Below are positions 35,001 to 48,423 of a stretch of DNA of 64,000 nt, piece after piece. Both the position numbers and the translations under genes were made by a program. The notes under the pieces were generated by a model. The model was given only the letters and a program-made list of their open reading frames with translations. It was not told the DNA's origin and did not search any database. Within the stretch, counting starts at the first letter, position 1, and each line of letters opens with the position of its first letter. Source of the DNA: Opeltia flavorubescens (Eukaryota; Ascomycota; Lecanoromycetes; Teloschistales; Teloschistaceae); the NCBI GenBank assembly GCA_000442125.1, contig KE546968.1, positions 337,932 through 401,931 of the forward strand, read 5' to 3'.

Positions 35001-38000
35001 CTTCACAAATTATCTGTACCTGACGTACAACGGCTCTGAACACGATATTGACTTCAACGATCACGGCATTATAGTCCTTGGCTCAGGTGTGTACCGAATT
35101 GGCTCATCGGTTGAGTTCGACTGGTGTTCTGTTAGAGCTATGCGAACGCTGCGAGATCAAGGTCTGAAAACGGTCATGGTCAATGTAGGTACCTTTTTCT
35201 TTATTCATATTCGACCAGCTGCATCTGCTTTCTGTACGGTGCCTTCTCCTTCTTAGGATGTGAAATGTCTGGCCGATAAATCACTTTATCCGTCCAAAAT
35301 AGCTATAGCTATGGAATTTAAGTCATATCATTCCTTCGTGCGAATTTGTTGATTTCAAATGCATGAAGCCATGCTAATTTTACCGGAAGTTCAACCCGGA
35401 GACGATGTCGACAGATTATGACGAAGCTGATCGATTGTATTTCGAAACTATCAACTTAGAGACTGTGTTGGATGTCTACCAATTGGAAAACTCGGAGGGC
35501 GTGATCATTTCCATGGGAGGGCAAACGCCGAACAACATTGCCCTTCCGCTCCACCGTCTGAATGTCAAGGTCCTGGGAACGTCTCCCGAGATGATAGATA
35601 CAGCTGAGAACAGATACAAATTCTCGCGTATGCTAGATCGTATTGGAGTGGACCAGCCTGCTTGGAAGGAATTGACCAGCATCGACGAAGCCACCGAATT
35701 TTGTGAAAAAGTCAGCTATCCCGTTCTAGTCCGGCCATCGTATGTTCTCTCAGGAGCAGCGATGAATACAGTTTATTCGAAACATGATCTGGCAAGTTAC
35801 CTCGAACAAGCGGCCGAAGTGTCAAGGGATCACCCGGTGGTCATCACCAAATACATCGAAAATGCGAAAGAAATCGAAATGGATGCCGTCGCTCATGATG
35901 GCAAGATGGTTGGACATTTCATCTCAGAGCATGTTGAGAATGCAGGGGTCCATTCTGGGGATGCCACACTCATTCTCCCGCCACAAGACCTTGATCCTCA
36001 GACTGTTTCTCGAATAGAAGATGCGACAAAGAAAATCGGTGATGCACTCAATGTTACTGGGCCTTTCAACATACAATTCATCGCCAAAGACAACGAGATC
36101 AAAGTTATCGAATGCAATGTTCGAGCATCGCGGAGCTTCCCTTTCGTATCAAAGGTAATGGGCGTCGATCTGATCGAGATGGCTACAAAAGCTATCATGG
36201 GTCTGCCCGTCCAGGAGTACCCAGTGGTAGACATACCGCGAGATTACGTAGGGGTGAAGGTTCCCCAATTCTCTTTTACAAGACTTTCTGGCGCGGATCC
36301 TGTACTTGGAGTCGAGATGGCTTCAACAGGTGAGGTTGCTTGTTTTGGTAAGGACAAATACGAAGCCTACATCAAGGCGCTCATCTCGACTGGCTTCAAA
36401 TTACCGAAAAAGAATATTTTACTCTCCATAGGCTCTTTCAAAGACAAGATGGAGATGCTTCCTTCAATTCGCAAACTGCACCAGCTGGGCTACAAATTCT
36501 TTGCAACTGCTGGGACAGCTGATTACTTGCAAGAGCACAAAATCCCAGTCAAGTATGTCGAGACGTTATCCAGTGAGCAAGAAAATCAGAAATCAGAGTA
36601 CTCCCTAACTCAGCACCTTGCGAACAACATGATCGATTTGTACATCAACCTCCCGTCCAGCAACCGATTTCGGCGACCAGCGAACTATATGAGCCAGGGC
36701 TATCGTACACGGCGAATGGCTGTTGACTATCAGACACCCTTAATCACGAATGTCAAGAATGCAAAAATCCTCATTGAAGCTCTTTCAAGGCATTTTGACT
36801 TCGAGATACAGAGTCTCGACTATAAGACCAGTCATCGGACTATTGTGCTTCCTGGTTTAATTAACGTATCGGCCTTCGTACCCGGCGTCGCTGAGCCAGG
36901 AAACCAAGACCTTCAGGACGTGACTAAAGCTTCGATATCTGCAGGTTTCAGTATGGTTCGTGTCATGCCATTAGGGCTCGATGGATCCATCACGGATGCT
37001 CGCGCTCTGAAGATTGCCCAACAAAACACACGGCAAGGAGCTTACTGCGACTACAACTTCTCTGTGGCCGCTACTTCATCCAATGCGGAGCAAATCAGCC
37101 AGGTAGTCGCCGACGTGGGATCACTCTTCATTCCCTTCAACCACCTCTCTGGCAATATAAGCAAGGTTGCAGCTATCACCTCCCACTTCGCCGCCTGGCC
37201 GAACGATAAGACGATGATCACGGACGCGAAGACCACGGATTTGGCATCTGTCTTGCTGCTTGCAAGTCTCCACGGGCGGAAGCTACATGTTAGCTGTGTT
37301 ACGACAGAAGACGATATCAAGCTCGTCTCACTGAGTAAGTCGAAGGGACTCAAGGTGACATGTGATGTCTCTGTATACGCATTATTCCTATCCCAAAACG
37401 ACTACCCCGGATGTTCTTTTCTACCATCAGCAAAAGACCAAAAAGCATTATGGAACCATCTCGGTACTATCGATGTTTTCTCTGTCGGAAGCCTTCCGTA
37501 TCAGGTTGCACAAGCTGTCGGTGAAGGAGAATCGAAAGCAGCCATTGGAATAGCGGATACACTCCCTCTCTTATTCACTGCCGTTGCCGAGGGTCGACTT
37601 ACTATCGAAGACATCGTAACGAAATTCCATGAGAATCCCAAGGAGATATTCCTGCTCCACGAGCAAGCTGAGACATTGATCGAAGTTGAGATAGATCGAC
37701 AGTACATACTGCAAGCTGGAAGTACCTGGTCACCATTTGTGGGGAAAAGCATGAGAGGATCGGTCGAGCGAGTAACATTCCAAGGGAAAACAGCCTGCCT
37801 AGATGGAGAGATGATGCTGGACGCTCCTTATGGCCAGGACATGTCGGCTCATTCCAAGACGCCTGCAACACCAGACATTCGAGGCCTCAGCTCACCCACA
37901 TTGACTGCCCGCCCCGATAGTGCGTACGACAAGCGCCAGTCTCTGAATACGGGGAGACCGACAGGCCGACTTCGCCAGCTAGATGGACAGAGTATTCAAT

Positions 38001-39095
38001 CTCCGGTAATACCTCACACACACCTTGGTGGTGAACTGGTCCCACCACTACACCAGCATCTTCCATTTATCTCCCTATCCCTCCAAGAATACCTCTCCAA
38101 GTCCCCCTTCAAACAGCGCCACATCCTTTCCGTTAGTCAATTTACCCGTCAAGACCTCCACCATCTCTTCACCGTTGCCGCCGAAATGCGCCTCGGTGTA
38201 CAACGTCAAGGCGTCCTCGATATTCTGAAAGGCCGCGTTCTCTGCACTATGTTCTACGAACCCTCCACCCGTACTTCCGCCTCCTTCGACGCCGCCATGC
38301 AACGTCTTGGTGGTCGTACCGTCCCTATCTCCGTCACCCATTCCAGTACGCAAAAAGGTGAAACCCTACAAGACACCATCCGCACCCTCGGCTGCTACGG
38401 CGACGCCATCGTGCTCCGCCACCCTGAAGAATCCAGTGCAAGTATAGCAGCCAAATTCTCCCCTGTCCCCATCATCAATGGTGGGAACGGAAGTCTCGAG
38501 CATCCCACTCAGGCGTTCCTGGACCTCTTCACCATCCGCGAGGAACTCGGTACCGTCACGGGCCTCACCATAACATTCACGGGTGACCTTCGCTACGGGC
38601 GAACAGTACATTCTCTAGTCCAGCTCCTGCAACACTACGATGTTCATATTCAGCTCGTCTCCCCCTCTTCCCTCGCACTTCCCGACTCCATCAAGCAGAT
38701 GCTCGTCCAATCAGGCCAACTCCTCTCCGAATCAGAAACATTGACAGAAGACATCATCGCCCGCTCCGATGTTCTTTACTGCACGCGTGTACAGAAAGAA
38801 CGTTTCGAAGACGTGCAGGAGTATGAGAAGGTTAAGGATGCGATGGTGGTTGATAATAGCGTACTCAAGTTTGCGAAACAGCATATGGTGGTTATGCATC
38901 CGCTGCCGAGGAATGCGGAGGTTAGCGAGGAGGTGGACTTTGATCAGAGGGCGGCGTATTTTAGACAGGTGAGTTTTCCCCTTTGGCTGTTGATGTGTCT
39001 AGGCGAGTAAGTTGGCTGATTTTTGGCGGATGGTGTAGATGAGATATGGACTTTACTGTCGGATGGCGCTATTGGCGCTGGTGATGGCGCCGTAG
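32032..39095 (+). CDS. URA2: CPSase/ATCase multifunctional protein of pyrimidine biosynthesis
   Basis: Four exons (32032-32665, 32723-35184, 35390-38968, 39039-39095) give 2243 aa, the usual length. The glutamine amidotransferase has its nucleophile Cys in AICLGHQL (about 311) and QFHPEST. CPSase halves begin [20 protein letters not shown] (about 455) and [15 protein letters not shown] (about 996). A dihydroorotase-like domain starts near 1515 but reads [13 protein letters not shown] where active enzymes have DVHVH, so it is a non-catalytic linker, as in other fungi. The aspartate carbamoyltransferase has [16 protein letters not shown] (about 1986) and [10 protein letters not shown]. The protein makes carbamoyl phosphate and then carbamoyl aspartate, and in the family it is UTP-inhibited. 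One N (32724) falls in the third base of a Val codon. The second intron is 205 nt, long for this window. Known as pyrABCN or pyr-3 in moulds. Confidence 0.97.
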
Positions 39096-40300
39096 GATTA
39101 GGGTCACCTACACGGCATATAAGAACAACACGACGAAAAGCTACGAACACTTAAAATATGGGAAAGAGAACGGCATACTCGATCACGAGCCAAGAAAAGG
39201 TAAAATTGCGATATCCAGGGGTTTTTGGGTTATGAGGCATTTCAGGATGGAAAAAGGGAGGGAAAAGTTGGCGATAAAATTTAGGTGCTTTTGAAAAGTT
39301 TTGGGCTCAGTAAAAATTGGGTGGTACATAGAATACTCGTGATATTGGGAATTAGTTCCAGGTACATTTGTATTTCCGGACAGAAAAGGGTATTGGATAA
39401 TTTATCTCTTTGCCTCCTTCTCTCAATACGCTGTTTCTGAGAGACATAATCTCCTTTCTCGCAATAACCCTCCACTCAAAGAAAGACAACACGCAAAAAG
39501 GTAACTCCCCAATCCTACTCCTACACACGAAAACAATTACCATCCTAATTCATCACACAAACCCAACATTGTTTCCAGGCGTGATAGATTGAAGGGAAAA
39601 GAGATATCGATACATCGATACTAAATTCCCCCTTCCCCTGAATTACCTTACCATCTAACAAAATCATCCACCTACCGTATACCAACTTCAAAGGAATCCA
39701 CAGACAAAACACATCGACAGGGTAAGTATCATGAATACATCATTAAAGTCAGCTCTTCTTGTATAATCCACATAAAATAGGGAGACATCCATCAAAATCC
39801 CCTGATAGAAAACGAGATATCACATCTCGCATGCATTGAATGCTTATTATCATCTCCGTCTTACCCGCTCTCTTCGTAGCAAATCTATAGACTCCCATAC
39901 AGACAAAAATTTATTCACCTTCTTGTATTCCTAAACAGGAAGTATCCCGCCGTTTTCTCTTTTTTCCTCTCCAGTGTACCGAGTTGGATAGAGCTAAAAT
40001 TCCGAATGGGGACCGGAAGCATCACGACATGAAAACTTCGCCTCCTCGATGAAGAAATCATGTACAAATGCATTTCTAAAACGCCCATACTCCCTAATCT
40101 ATTTTTGTCTCAAGTCCATACAACTAATTCATTTCTCATTCCCTCATCCCTTCCAAAACACTCATAATGCAAAACGCCCCCTTCCGCTTATCCTCGCTAT
40201 GCACACGCATCGTAAATCTCCCTCCCTTCTACACCCTCACCACCTTCTTTCCACCCCTTGAAACCCATCACCCCCGTCCCTCATCCAAAATGCCCCCCAC
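39096..40300. other. intergenic region between convergent genes
   Basis: About 1.2 kb between the URA2 stop and the stop of the RING protein gene. AT-rich with many A/T runs on the left. C-rich on the plus strand near 40150-40300. No gene recognised. Confidence 0.5.
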
Positions 40301-43287
40301 TTACGGCACAAAAAGCCTCGAAAACCCCACAACATCCTGCCTACAACAAACACAAGTCCCGAAATTATTCATCGCGAGACTCACCCTGCACTCCTCGCAA
40401 AGGCTCAGACAGCGACACGGCCACGCCAGCACCGTCCTCGGCGCGCTCTGGCAGACCACGCACTGCGGGCCTGAAGAGCCGAGACCGTCGGCGCCTGCGC
40501 TCCACGCGGATGCAGGATTCCTCGAATCGGTGGCATTACGAGAAGCGCGTTTAGATAGGAGGAGATGTTCGAGGACGACGGCTTCTTCTTGGCGGGTAAG
40601 TTGGCCGTTGGACTGCGATGGGCGGAAACCTGTGGGATGGTTGTGGGGGTTTGAGGTGAGGAGGTGGGATCTATCGTGACCTGTTGAGCGGCGGTATTGG
40701 GATCGGGTGAGGATTTTGTCGCTCGAGAGATGCTGGGAGAGTATGTGGGCTTCACGGCGTTGTTCGTTGTTTTGCGGGTTAAGCATGAGGGCTAGTTGGG
40801 TGGGATCGAGGGCGTAGTCTGCGATGGGGGTCGATTCACGACTGTCATACCGCGGATTGGGGTTGCGTTGAGTCGGGGTTGTCCTACCATCACTACGGTT
40901 CGGAATGTCATCGCTTGCCCAGTCGTCGTCGTCAGCCTGAGTATCCGTGAAGGAGATTTCGCTAGTCAGGTCGTCGTTGGTGTCTGCATCGAGAAAGTCG
41001 CCGCTATCATCGCGATCTCCCCACCATCCGCCCTTGACCCACCAATTGTACAGGGTTGAGTCTAGATTTCGCTCTTCGTGGGGTCCCCAGCCGTCACTGC
41101 TCAAACGGATTCTTTTCCTGAATTCGGCTTCCGCATCAACATCATTGCTCGAAGGTAGTAAAGTGTCTCCATTTTCGGAAAGCATCCATAAGTCCTCAGT
41201 ATGAGTCCATGGGGCCGAATTCTGTTCCAGATTGCCGCGTACACTCTTTTCACTGCTTTTCGAATGGTCGGATTTGAGCCAGAACGGGAGACGCTTGAAT
41301 CCCAGCTTCCGAAGTAATTTGAGGGCAAACAGAGACATCCAGCCAGTCGTGAGCCAAAAGATACCTGACAAAAGCTCCCAAGCACCCATATATCGTCCGC
41401 TACGTTGCAAGGCACCGACCCCCTCACCTTCAGCTCTAGCACTCATTCCAGGTACGGGCTTGAGAGATTTTGAAGTTCTCTCACGCGCATAGCCACTTAC
41501 CCATCTCGTAGTGCCGGTTGAAGGGTGAGCCTCGGTTATTGCGACACCTCCAGCAACATTGGCGGAGCCTTCATTGTCAAGACGTTCCTTTGCGTAATCT
41601 CTAGTTTCCTGGATCTCTTTCAATCTGTCCTCCTCCAGCCAGGTCCAACGGTGAACCCCGATTCGCTTTCCTTCATTCAGGAATACCGCCTCACTGGCAA
41701 CTGTCAAAGCAGTAAAGCCCACTTTGAGGAGTGCAGTGTAGAAATCCTCAGCCATGCTGATACGTATTGTAGAAAGGTGAACGTTGGCTTGAAGGTTGTC
41801 TTGGGCAACTCCAATCCTCTCCATCCATGACTGTGGTCGGGGTAAGCCAACAGGGGGCGAAAGGACTGCCAGAGACAGAGCAATAAGATAGATAAGCGCA
41901 CACCCAATGATGCCAACAACCACAAGAATGTGAGGTATGAATCCAACGATGCAAACTGTTGGAAAACGCAATGTCATGCCACCCGCATCCACACTAGAAT
42001 TGAAATTGAAGAAACCCCAAATGAATGAAGCCAAGAAACACATTCCCCAGATAGTGGTGTTGAGCAGCCGAAGTCTGTTCTGCAGATTGAACAAAGCCAG
42101 GATATGGCTGGTGAGATTGTTGAGGCAGGATATGAGGGCCATGAGCAGCACTTCAGGCGTTGTATTCAGCTTATCAAACAACATCGTCCTCGTCAACCGA
42201 CCAGAGATGGACGAGTGATCCTGCACATCCTGTTTCACTTTCGATGAATCGGATACAGGTGATCCAAAAAGACTTAATCCAAGGTGACTGCTGAGCATAG
42301 CCTCTGCTTCTGAAAAGGCGAGAGAATGCTCGAAAATGGTCATCCCGGTTTCCGTCATGACTGGTCTCCCCTGAACAGAGCAAGAGAGCGTTTCTACGAA
42401 ATGACCAACGCATAAAGTCTTGAAGAACGGCCAGAGTAAAGATAAAGAGCCTTTGAAGCTTGACTCTGGAAAGGTCCGGACCATCTTGACAGCTTGACAT
42501 GATCCCGATTCATCTTGCCAGAATAGAATCATTGAAGAAAGTCGGTACAGGGTACCGCCCTTCGAAGCGAAGTCAAGATCAAAGTTTTTGGTAGGATCCC
42601 CGTATTTCAGTACCGAATAAGCTGGAGAGCTCTGGCATCGTATCGCTTGTAACAGCGATTCTGCATGCGATAAGAACATCAGAATGGGTGCTATCCGGAG
42701 AGCGAGTCGTAATACAAAGGTGAGATGAATGTTGCGGCGGCCCGAGGTATATATTCTGGTGCGATTAAGGATAATGGCCTGGAAGGATCAGCCATCTTAT
42801 TCGCAACTCCCTGCGCATCAATTGTGGAATGTAGACGTACCGAAGCGAAGCAAAGTAAGGCCCATTTACTTGTCATGAATGCAAAGATGCCTCCAAAGTT
42901 CCGGACATGCTGGAAGGTGAAGGCATGGCGGATAGCGTTTGCTGCTGTTGTCTCTATGGCCGGGCTGCTAGCAACTGCAGAAGCTGCCACACCCTGAGCA
43001 CTCACTACCTCCTGCACAATTGTCTCGGTAGCTGTTCCTCCTGTAGCATTTGCTACAACACTTCCACCAGTTCGTAGCCAACCAAGGCCGTCGGTCAAAG
43101 GAGCAAACCAGTGAGGCATTTTGCTAAATATGCCAGCTTCGGTGAAGCTTGCAGTGGCATTGGAAGCGGAGGCTTTAAGGTGATCGAAGGTTGAAGTGAG
43201 GAAACGGGTAGATGTGAGGTCAATAGTAATGGGATGTATGGTGTACTGTGGACTAAGCTCCGAGACAAAAGGTTCGGTTGTTGACAT
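40301..43287 (-). CDS. multi-pass membrane RING ubiquitin ligase, Asi1/Asi3-like
   Basis: Two exons (43287-42841, 42778-40301; 62-nt intron, phase 0, joining CFAS to AIILNRTRIYTS) give 974 aa. Hydrophobic segments lie near SKWALLCFAS, LALRIAPILMFLSHAE, TTIWGMCFLASFIWGFF and ILVVVGIIGCALIYLIALSL, so it is a multi-pass membrane protein. A long cytoplasmic or nucleoplasmic acidic loop follows. The last about 55 residues form a C4/C-rich RING, CVVCQSAPRTVLAWPCRC, then LCEECR and CVCCRQDV. This plan (N-terminal membrane bundle, C-terminal RING) is that of the yeast Asi1/Asi3 inner nuclear membrane E3 complex. Location at the inner nuclear membrane is inferred. Ring residues look complete. Confidence 0.85.
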
Positions 43288-44044
43288 GTCGATACGATCG
43301 AGGAGGTGGTTCCGCCATGTGAACTATCAGCGTATCCTTAAATCATCTTGGGAGTTAGCTGTGATTGGATAAAGAGTCAGCGAGGTTATTTGATGCGGAC
43401 TAATATGTAGAACAATTGTGTAACAGTAGCTTTTTCGGAGTACAACAGTTTGACATAATTCTAATGCAGGACGGGATGACGCACGGCGTAACGGTAAGGT
43501 TGACAGGCTTGACAGGGGTCTGGCCCAGACACCATAGGCTTGGCATACTTTACCAACAGCATAATAGGGGAAGCAGCAATCGCTACACAAACAATGCATT
43601 AGGTACCTGGACTCCCTCATATATCAAAGCAAAAACTTTCAGTGATGCTATTAGAAGACTGGTTGATCTACTTACGCAGCTTCTGTACATGATATGGTGA
43701 TGTCAATTAGGAACTGCAGTGTCCCACACGTCACTATTCATCTTTTGTTGTCACCACTTAAAGTTGACAAGGTATATTCAAGATTACCTTAAAAGTGACG
43801 ACAACTCCAAGTATGAGAATGGGATAAGTTTTGAGCACTTAGAGCGTGGTTTTCACGCCTGCATGATCATTGAAAAACTTGGAAGTACAGATTGAGTGCT
43901 TAAACCTCTTCAATTATCACCCTTTGCTTGAAAACTTTTGTCCGTCAACCTCGAGCACTCAAATGCTCGTTTCAGTGTTGCCTTATTCTATCGTACATAT
44001 CGATGTATCGATTACAGCCGCTTTCAATTCCTGCGCATTACCCT
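43288..44044. other. intergenic region
   Basis: About 757 bases between the RING gene start and the MFS gene stop, both on the minus strand. It should contain the RING gene promoter. Several direct and inverted-looking short AT/CA words near 43730-43830 (aagttgacaa, agtgacgaca). Nothing else recognised. Confidence 0.45.
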
Positions 44045-45739
44045 TCATACCTTCGTCACCGTAAATCCGAGGGCAAAGGCTCGAGACACCAGAATCATGC
44101 CTGTAGCCGCAAGCATCGTTGCACCAGCGAGGACTTGCAATGGTTTGAAATCCCCATGGCCAGTGTCCAACAGAGCTCCAGCAATTGGACCACCCGTCAG
44201 CGCTGCAATTGATATTATGAAGAACATGGCTCCATTTCTGATCCCAATTTCCTGGATTCTGGATATCTGCGCAATGAGTATCGGAGCAAGGCCAATGAAT
44301 GCTCCTGAAAAGAACCCATACATCGCTGCGAAGATGACAATCGATGTACCGCTATTGCTGGGAAGCCAGAGGCCGAGCGCCACCGCCCCGGCGCAGAGCA
44401 TAGTGATGAACATAATGTTGAAATTACCCAGCTTGTCTGCCAAAATGCCCGGGAGTATACGGCCTGGAGTGCTAGAGGTGCGATGCAAGATCAGCATTCT
44501 GGGATTATCATCAATGCACAAGATCATACCTTGCTGCGTTCAGGATTGGAATCAGGTACTCGGACAGTCTACGTGACATGCCTTTGGACTGCGCCTGGAG
44601 CACGATGAAGTTCATCGGAATGAAGAGTCCAAAGACGAACAAGGACAGTGACAAAGAAAGCAGGCAGAAACATGGCTCCTTGAATGGCGTGACGTATGCT
44701 GCTGTTCTGAAGGGTCTGGGCATATGCTTGATCCTTGACTTTACCGTAGTATTAATGATGATCAAGAATGCACAGATCACGAAGCCGATGATCCGCATCG
44801 TCCACGGAAATCCAACTCGCGGGATGAGGCGAAAGGTTAAAATCGGTAGCACGACTCCACCAACAGACGACCCCGTTGCAGCAACTCCAAATGCTGTTGA
44901 TCTTCTCTTCAGAAACCAAGTGGTAAGAGAGCCCGCGCAAGAATAGTAGACGCAGCTTGCCCCAGCCGCGCTGCAAATGGCCTGGCAGAGAAAGATCGAG
45001 TAGTACTGGGTCGAGATCGATGTCATCATGAAGCCATAGACCTGCAAGGCTGATCCCACGAGTAGCAACCAGCGAGGTCCATACCTATCAAATATCGGCC
45101 CTACGACGATGCCGCCCGCAAATATCATAAAGACCTTTGTTGATGCGATCCATGCAATCGTGGACGGGGAATATTCACGAAGCAGTTCTTGCTGGTAGTA
45201 CTCCTGGAAGATGCCAATTGTGTTGATCGGTCCGAAGCTGACTAGGACTCGTCAGGGTGGTGAGTTGGACTTTTTATACTGGCAGAGGCCGTTCGGGGGA
45301 GTAGGACCTACCGAAGAAGGCACACCAGCACCCGAGCGTTGCAAGCCAAGCTTGCAGCCCTCCATCCGGGAAGTGCGTTGGATCAGAGCTGGGACCTTTG
45401 GATCCCTTCCGATCATTTTCAAGGTCGATGACACTGTGAACCGCTTCATTTGGAAAACATGATAAGTCGGATCCACCCGATTTGGGTTCTCCCCAAACCT
45501 TCTCGAAATCAACACTGCCAAAACTGCCTGCACTCTTTACGTGTGTAAGGATCGGTCTGACCCTAACAGAGCGGTGCTTCGGAGTCTCTTGACCTATGTA
45601 ACAATTATTTCAGCAGGTTGTGTTATGCCAAAGGCTGCAAACTGGGAGATGTATTACTTAGTGTGCTCGCGTTTGAAGACAAGCTCTCGCATGATCGAAC
45701 GGACATCACTGTCTTGATAGAATTGTGTGAAGCCTTCAT
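44045..45739 (-). CDS. MFS transporter, monocarboxylate/riboflavin (MCH) type
   Basis: Four exons (45739-45658, 45593-45312, 45241-44530, 44471-44045) join in phase to 500 aa. After a polar N-terminus comes PDGGLQAWLATLGCWCAFF, the DGG-W motif of the fungal monocarboxylate porter family, then FGPINTIGIFQEYYQQELL. Twelve hydrophobic segments are visible, with GGIVVGPIFDRYGPRWLL for the loop 2-3 motif. Members move monocarboxylates, riboflavin or unknown metabolites across the plasma membrane. Substrate cannot be told from sequence. An in-frame ATG at 45787 offers a start 16 codons earlier. I chose 45739 because the extra residues carry no conserved feature. It is divergent from EME1. Confidence 0.87.
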
Positions 45740-46518
45740 GGTTAAGGATTCTACATGTAAAGAAGAGAAGGTTTGAGAACGGTACATTGGGGATACTTGT
45801 AAGAGCCTATCTACACCATACGTCACGAAGACATAGTTCCTGATGTTGTGAAGTGATGAGATGTGGCTTCATGTTCCTATATCCCATGTTTGGTGGGATG
45901 AATATTTTTACCTACACAATTCTCTTGACAGCGATGAAAGGCTCGACCGAAAGCATGGAAATGAATGAATTATGAAAAAGAGAAACTCTAATGAACATTC
46001 TGTGTATCGTGTGCATTCTCCCATTCTCCGTCCAAGAATCGATGTTAGATGCATGAAGGAAAGCTATCAAAGCATAAGGAAGCTGTTATTTGACGACTGT
46101 CCTATTTGTGTAATACAATCGCTTGATGGTATATATGTGTACTGACGTCAGCACCGACGAATGATCCGATCCGGATGAAATCATCAGAAAAGCAGTCGTC
46201 ACGAAGACTTGGTGTCAATGACCTCAAGTCAAGGACCAGGAAGGAACATGAATCGGTACCTCGAAAAACCCAAGTTGGCGGTGAAATCAGTTTTCGAGTG
46301 CGTAGTGAGATCTAGAAGGCCTGCTTGGAGACTGATATGTATGCTTTTTGGTATAGAGCTGCTCATTTCTATTCCCATAATGGACCTTGAAATGGGTGGA
46401 AGTGCCCCTTGGCCAATGTGTTTCTAAGACGCTAGCTTAACGCGTCGCGCTTGACTAGCCGATCGCGTTAGTCAGGTGTTGACAGTCGAAGCTCCTTGCA
46501 GCGGTTTGAACAGTAGAG
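45740..46518. promoter_or_regulatory. divergent promoter region, MFS transporter / EME1
   Basis: About 780 bases between two starts pointing apart. A/T-rich in 45850-46150. A small palindromic patch gacgcgtta/taacgcgtcgcg lies near 46428-46470 (cttaacgcgtcgcgcttgac followed by gatcgcgttagtc). It resembles a cell-cycle ACGCGT (MCB) box, fitting a repair gene. That link is inference. Confidence 0.45.
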
Positions 46519-48423
46519 ATGACCAAGCAAGAGATTGTTGATCTCTGTCTGAGCACAGACGATGAGCATACTCAAGATGGTAATAGAACTTTGACGACCG
46601 CGACCACTATCCAACAAGATTGTGTTCATGAATCGTTATCCAATCAATTCGTTGACGTTGACGGCGGCCCGAGGAAGAAGCGCAGGTTGAGCCCGCAGGT
46701 CTCGAAGCGAAACGAAGCATGTGTGTCCGAAACTAGAGTTGAAATCACTGGCAAGGCGCCTGTTCTGCCTGGGCTAGATGTGAACAACGATTTCTTTACC
46801 ATCGACGATGATGATCCAATTGTCTGGACATCACCACCCAAGAAAAAAGGATCTGCCCTATCCCTACGATCACCTAGCCATCAAAATCGATGGGCCAGCT
46901 TGTCAGAATCAGATGGAGACCTTCCAGACGAAGCATGGCTTCGCACCGCTTCCCGGAAGCCACAGCAAGGGCAGAAAAGGGTTGAAAGCTCGGTAGGTCT
47001 GAAGAGTGATAAGATTGCAACGAAAAGCAAAAGTGTGCTGCCGCGGCGCAAGGACAAGGACAACCGGGTAACTCCCCTGTCACAGTCCTCTGAAGAGGAC
47101 ATTTCGTCAAAGATACATAAAGCCCGGACAGCAACGAAGTCAAAAGCTACAGCGGAAATGAAAGCTGCTCGTGCACGAGAGAAGGAAGAAGCCCGGACCG
47201 CGACAAGAGTGTTAAAAGCAAAAGAAAAGGAAGAGGAGAAGGAACGCAAACGGTTGCTGAAAGAAGAGCAAGCTCGTGAAAAGCAAAGAGAAAAGGATCG
47301 AGCGGAAGCAAATAAGCTGAAACTCGACAAGAAGCTCTCTACGCCCGAGATGATAGTTGATCTGCCCATTGCCATCGATGGCTCTACAGTTGATACACAG
47401 ATCAGGGAACTACTTAAGCAGCTCGGTGTAGAGGTCACATCTTACCAAAATCTAATTCCCAACTTGATCAAATGGCGACGGAAGGTCGAGTCACGTTTGA
47501 ACGCCGAAAAGGGATACCGAGAAAAGTTGTCTAAGAAAGAGATTGATAACGAAGCGCACGTAATGTGTCTGATCTCGGCTACTGAGCTGGCTGATCTTGT
47601 GGAATTGGATACAGCCGGCTCTCGGGCTTTAGACGAGCACGTTACTCGCATCAAGAGTACCTTCAAAGATTGCATTCCGATCTACATGATCGAGGGCCTT
47701 GACGTTTGGATCCGTAAAAACAGAAACGCACGCAACCGAGCCTACACATCTGCAGTGCGTGGTCAAGTAGACATCCATAGCGAAGAAATCGCGACAAACG
47801 GGTCAACTGCTACTTCGAAACAGAAGAAACAGCGGACAGAGACTCTAGATGAAGACATGATGGAGGGTGCCCTGTTGCGCCTCCAAGTTGTACACAACTG
47901 CCTCGTACATCATGCGGCTGCTCCTGTAGAAACAGCGGAGTGGGTTGCTCATTTCACGGAGCAGATTTCGCAGATCCCATATCGGTAAGAAGCATTATTT
48001 GAGCATTCTCTCGTTAAAACCACGCTCACAATATTGATAGACACGAGCAAATGGCGCGCGAATCCACGTTCTGTATGGAGTCAGGACAGGTGAAGTCCGG
48101 CAAAGATGCGGAAGATACATATATCAATATGCTTCTCGCCAATGTCAGAGTGACAGCTCCGATTGCCTATAGCATCGTTGCCAAGTACCCCACCGTCCCA
48201 GGCCTGGTGCATGGCTTGGAAGAGAAAGGTCCCTTAGCTTTGGAGCATCTGAAGGTGAGCAATGGATTCATTCGTCTGGGTGCTTATGTTGAGTATTGAC
48301 ACAATTTTGCAGAAATCTGCGAACAGAGATGGATCGATGGCTGATAGGAATATTGGACAAGCGATCAGTCGAAGGCTATACAAGGTTTTCACAGACCTCG
48401 ATCCTTCGTCGACGGATATTTGA
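46519..48423 (+). CDS. EME1: Eme1, non-catalytic subunit of Mus81 structure-specific endonuclease
   Basis: Three exons (46519-47984, 48041-48254, 48313-48423) give 596 aa. The first 200 residues are disordered with basic nuclear signals (GPRKKRRLS). A long Lys/Glu/Arg coiled coil (about 205-275) precedes the ERCC4-type nuclease fold (about 280-480, for example YMIEGLDVWIRKNRN). The tandem HhH-like end is TYINMLLANVRVTAPIAYS, KYPTVPGLVHGL and ISRRLYKVFTDLDPSSTDI. The ERKxxxD catalytic motif of Mus81/XPF is absent, as expected for Eme1. The Mus81-Eme1 heterodimer cuts replication forks, flaps and nicked Holliday junctions in the nucleus. Intron ends gta-ag, phases 2 and 0. Confidence 0.92.

Noticed and set aside
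40167-40679. Plus-strand frame of 170 codons
   Set aside because: Antisense to the RING end of the membrane ligase. Low-complexity protein, no features.
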